Below are positions 6,960 to 8,694 of a stretch of 8,694 bases of DNA, in pieces. Below the pieces are notes generated by a model. That model was given only the letters and a program-made list of their open reading frames with translations. It was not told where the DNA came from and searched no databases. Numbering within the stretch: the stretch's first letter is position 1; every line of letters starts with the position of its first letter. The DNA comes from Sulfitobacter sp. (lineage in GTDB: Bacteria > Pseudomonadota > Alphaproteobacteria > Rhodobacterales > Rhodobacteraceae). Made by a program: the position numbers and the translations under genes. The DNA is taken from assembly GCA_026421135.1 (NCBI GenBank), contig JAPKCR010000061.1, positions 1 through 8,694 of the forward strand, written 5' to 3'.

Positions 6960-6986
6960 TATTTCATAGCCAGAAACTCTGTACCG

Positions 6987-6993
6987 AAAGGAA
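6987..6993 (+). promoter_or_regulatory. Ribosome binding site for the TTG start of the regulator
   Basis: AAAGGAA on the plus strand, 6 bases before the TTG at 7000. It supports the TTG as the true start, since no ATG stands near it. Confidence 0.6.
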
Positions 6994-6999
6994 CAGCTT

Positions 7000-7866
7000 T
7001 TGCACAAAAAAGCATTGGTTCGCGATTTGCTAAAAGAAAAGCAGACAGAGTTAACTGCTGCAGAGCGCAAATTATCTGCGGTTCTGCTTGACGATTCATT
7101 GCTGACCGGGCTGCAATCCATCAACCGTTTGGCCGAATGCGCCGAGGTGTCTTCACCCACGATTGTTCGATTGGCGCGCAAGTTGGGCTTTGACGGCTTC
7201 TCTGATATGCAAGACGCCATCCGCGAGGAAATCGGCGCGCGGATGAAACAACCTCTTGCCAAGCTTGAGGCGGCTCCGCCATCGAACAATCGCGATCACA
7301 TTGTTTCGCGCTTTATCGAAGCGGTGTCTGACAATATCAATCGCACCCTCGAACGGCTTGACCTAACCGAGTTCGATCAGGTGGCCGAGGTGCTCTCGGA
7401 CCCGGCGAACCGACTTTATTTGCTGGGCGGGCGTATCACGCGGTCCAACGCGCATTACTTTTTCAACCACCTCCAGATCATCCGCCCCCATGTGACCTTG
7501 TTGGATTCGTCGCCCAGTGTCTGGCCGCAGTCCCTGCTGGACATGGATGCAGGTGCAGTTCTGATAATCTTTGACATCCGCCGGTATGAAAAAGAGCTGG
7601 AAAAATTGGCCAACCTTGCCGTGAAACAGGGGGCCAGCATTGTGTTATTCACAGATGCCTGGGGGTCACCGATCGAAAAACACGCACGGTTCTGTTTCCG
7701 CTCGATGGTCGAGGTGCCTTCAAGCTGGGATTCAACCTTAGCAATTAATTTCTTGATCGAAGCTTTGGTTGCCGAAGTTCAGTCCCGCAGTTCCGATCAG
7801 AGCGCTGAGCGTATCGCAGCCCTTGAACAAATGATCGGCGAATCAAAGATATTCCGCAGCAACTAG
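7000..7866 (+). CDS. RpiR/MurR-family transcriptional regulator
   Basis: DNA-binding regulator of 288 residues, the usual family length. An N-terminal helix-turn-helix domain (about 1-80) contains INRLAECAEVSSPTIVRLAR near 41-60, followed by KLGFDGFSDMQDAIREEI, the typical RpiR pattern of a recognition helix before LGF-x-G-F. A SIS domain follows, about 120-255, with LYLLGGRITRSNAHYF near 139-154, VLIIFDIRRYEKE near 187-198 and GASIVLFTD near 211-219. SIS domains in this family usually sense sugar phosphates, but no sugar gene is nearby, so the effector is probably an intermediate of the amine pathway. The start is TTG at 7000, supported by AAAGGAA at 6987-6993. It is transcribed away from the operon it likely controls. 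Activator or repressor action cannot be told from sequence. I see no convincing terminator after the stop. Confidence 0.92.
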   Translation: MHKKALVRDLLKEKQTELTAAERKLSAVLLDDSLLTGLQSINRLAECAEVSSPTIVRLARKLGFDGFSDMQDAIREEIGARMKQPLAKLEAAPPSNNRDHIVSRFIEAVSDNINRTLERLDLTEFDQVAEVLSDPANRLYLLGGRITRSNAHYFFNHLQIIRPHVTLLDSSPSVWPQSLLDMDAGAVLIIFDIRRYEKELEKLANLAVKQGASIVLFTDAWGSPIEKHARFCFRSMVEVPSSWDSTLAINFLIEALVAEVQSRSSDQSAERIAALEQMIGESKIFRSN

Positions 7867-8197
7867 GCCATTCATGCCCGCCCACCCGTTCGTTTCATAC
7901 CGGTGCAAGCAATCGGTATACGAGAAGTTCTATGGTGATGATGAACGGAAAGGTCACACCCACCGAAAGCGTGAGGTAGATCCCGCCTCGGACAGCGCGA
8001 TGCGCATGGCGGCAGCCGTAGCGATATAGGACGCTGGTGACGAGCGCACCATGGGTAAGAATCCCTTCGTACAGACCACCGGAGCGCCCAGCCGCCAAAC
8101 TTCTGGACCTGTGCGGCTATCTGGAACAGGAAATCCCGGCCACAAAACGTATTCAACGCAATGAAGGAAAAGCGCATAATTCAAGATGAGAGGAGTA
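7867..8197. other. Intergenic stretch with no confident gene
   Basis: These 331 bases separate the regulator stop from the tRNA-Arg 3' end. They hold one doubtful minus-strand small ORF (7895-8098) and one short inverted repeat (ATACCG at 7897-7902, CGGTAT at 7914-7919, 11-base loop) with no T run. No RNA gene, insertion-sequence end or promoter is evident. Confidence 0.5.
7895..8098 (-). CDS. Doubtful small hydrophobic protein, possibly the end of a frameshifted gene
   Basis: A 67-codon reading from a TTG at 8098. The C-terminal half is hydrophobic (LTLSVGVTFPFIITIELLVY) and could span the membrane; a weaker hydrophobic patch precedes it (GALVTSVLYRYG). Third codon positions are strongly G or C, which is coding-like. 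Against it, there is no ribosome site at the TTG and I recognise no family. A second minus frame begins at an ATG at 8177 and gives plausible residues (MRFSFIALNTF, then FLFQIAAQVQKFGG) until about 8090, where this frame takes over. One explanation is a single small gene of about 95 residues with a one-base frameshift near 8090-8110. It may equally be noncoding. Confidence 0.25.
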   Translation of the reverse strand: MAAGRSGGLYEGILTHGALVTSVLYRYGCRHAHRAVRGGIYLTLSVGVTFPFIITIELLVYRLLAPV

Positions 8198-8274
8198 TGG
8201 TGCACCCGAGAGGATTCGAACCTCTGACCCCCTGATTCGTAGTCAGGTACTCTATCCAGCTGAGCTACGGGTGC
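8198..8274 (-). tRNA. tRNA-Arg (anticodon ACG)
   Basis: A 77-base cloverleaf with encoded CCA. The acceptor stem pairs GCACCCG with CGGGTGC, followed by discriminator A and CCA at 8200-8198. The D arm contains AGCTGGATA, the anticodon stem is CCTGA/TCAGG around the loop CTACGAA (anticodon ACG), and the T arm is AGAGG-TTCGAAT-CCTCT. The first anticodon base is normally edited to inosine so that CGU, CGC and CGA can be read. I see no clear terminator after it and no duplicated 3' end nearby that would mark an integration site. Confidence 0.97.
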
Positions 8275-8352
8275 ACTATGGCGCGGTTTAGTTCTGGGCG
8301 CTGATCTTTGCAACCCCTTGTTTGGTCAGATTTGAAATTTCCTGCATTTCGC

Positions 8353-8694
8353 TTAATAAGTCCCGTCGCCTTTGGGCAGACATATGCGGAAAACAGTACC
8401 TGATGCGCCGGTTTCCTTAAGCTCGAGCGTGCCGCCGTGGCCGCGCACCAGTTCGGCGGCGATGGCAAGGCCAAGGCCAGAGCCCCCTTTGCGCGCGCCC
8501 CCCCGAAATGCTGTGAACAGATGTTCTTGCGCCTTTGCGGGCAGGCCCGGCCCATTATCCTGTACGTCGATCACCCAACTTTTAGGGTGATCCATGGCGG
8601 TTATGCTGATCTCTCCTCCGTGCCCTGTGGCAACGATCGCCTGGCGTGCATTGCGCGTCAGATTGGCTAAAACCCGGAACAACTGTTCTGGATC
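8353..8694 (-). CDS. Sensor histidine kinase, C-terminal ATPase domain (runs off the right edge)
   Basis: The last 113 residues of a two-component sensor histidine kinase. This is the HATPase_c domain that binds ATP and phosphorylates the conserved histidine, which lies beyond the window. In order it shows the N box (ANLTRNARQA near 10-19), the G1 box DNGPG at 46-50, an F-box-like LFTAFRG near 59-65, and the G2 box GGSGLGLAI near 70-78. The protein ends LPKGDGTY. The reading is open to the right edge, so no start is visible and the sensor input is unknown. It is separated from tRNA-Arg by 78 bases in which I see no clear terminator. It has no evident link to the catabolic operon. Confidence 0.93.
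   Translation of the reverse strand, partial: DPEQLFRVLANLTRNARQAIVATGHGGEISITAMDHPKSWVIDVQDNGPGLPAKAQEHLFTAFRGGARKGGSGLGLAIAAELVRGHGGTLELKETGASGTVFRICLPKGDGTY

Noticed and set aside
7897..7919. Inverted repeat ATACCG/CGGTAT as a terminator for the regulator gene.
   Set aside because: The stem has only six pairs and a long loop, it is not GC-rich, and no T run follows.
7954..8313. A 119-codon minus-strand reading containing VAQLDRVPDYESGGQRFESSRVH.
   Set aside because: This is the well-known false translation of a tRNA gene; it crosses the whole of tRNA-Arg(ACG).
8265..8555. A 96-codon minus-strand reading (begins MGRACPQRRK).
   Set aside because: It is another frame of the histidine kinase ATPase domain, which has clear N, G1 and G2 boxes in its own frame.

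Overview
The window looks like part of a marine alphaproteobacterial chromosome, most likely Rhodobacterales (Roseobacter group). The evidence is a moderately GC-rich coding style, TRAP transport, a Tat-exported binding protein, and close resemblance of several proteins to roseobacter families. This placement is from recognition only; no search was run.

Bases 1-6883 carry one minus-strand gene block. In transcription order it is: an N-formylglutamate amidohydrolase-family hydrolase (6134-6883), TRAP small subunit dctQ (5616-6137), TRAP large subunit dctM (4301-5626), TRAP binding protein dctP (3194-4231), a glutamine-synthetase-like ligase (1759-3120), an aldehyde dehydrogenase (378-1754), and an iron-type alcohol dehydrogenase that runs off the left edge (1-373). 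Most neighbours overlap or sit 4 bases apart. The exceptions are the two gaps flanking dctP, about 70 bases each, and each holds a GC-rich hairpin. An RpiR/MurR-type regulator (7000-7866) is divergent. The 116-base space between it and the operon holds a perfect TTGACA -35 box for the operon, overlapped by a hyphenated palindrome that is a candidate operator.

Read together, the genes fit import and catabolism of an amino alcohol through gamma-glutamyl intermediates. The TRAP system would import the amine and the GS-like enzyme would attach glutamate to it. The Fe-ADH and then the ALDH would oxidise the alcohol to the acid, and the hydrolase would release glutamate plus an amino acid. Ethanolamine to glycine is the best candidate. 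As I recall, a TRAP-linked ethanolamine nitrogen-source pathway was reported from solute-binding-protein screening work, so the general idea may not be new. Two residue changes support an amine rather than ammonia or a carboxylate. The GS flap glutamate is a phenylalanine here, and the arginine that normally binds the carboxylate in DctP is a tyrosine.

The right end is separate. It has a 331-base stretch with only a doubtful small membrane ORF that may be frameshifted, then a tRNA-Arg(ACG) gene (8198-8274, minus), then the C-terminal ATPase domain of a sensor histidine kinase (8353-8694, minus) that continues beyond the window.
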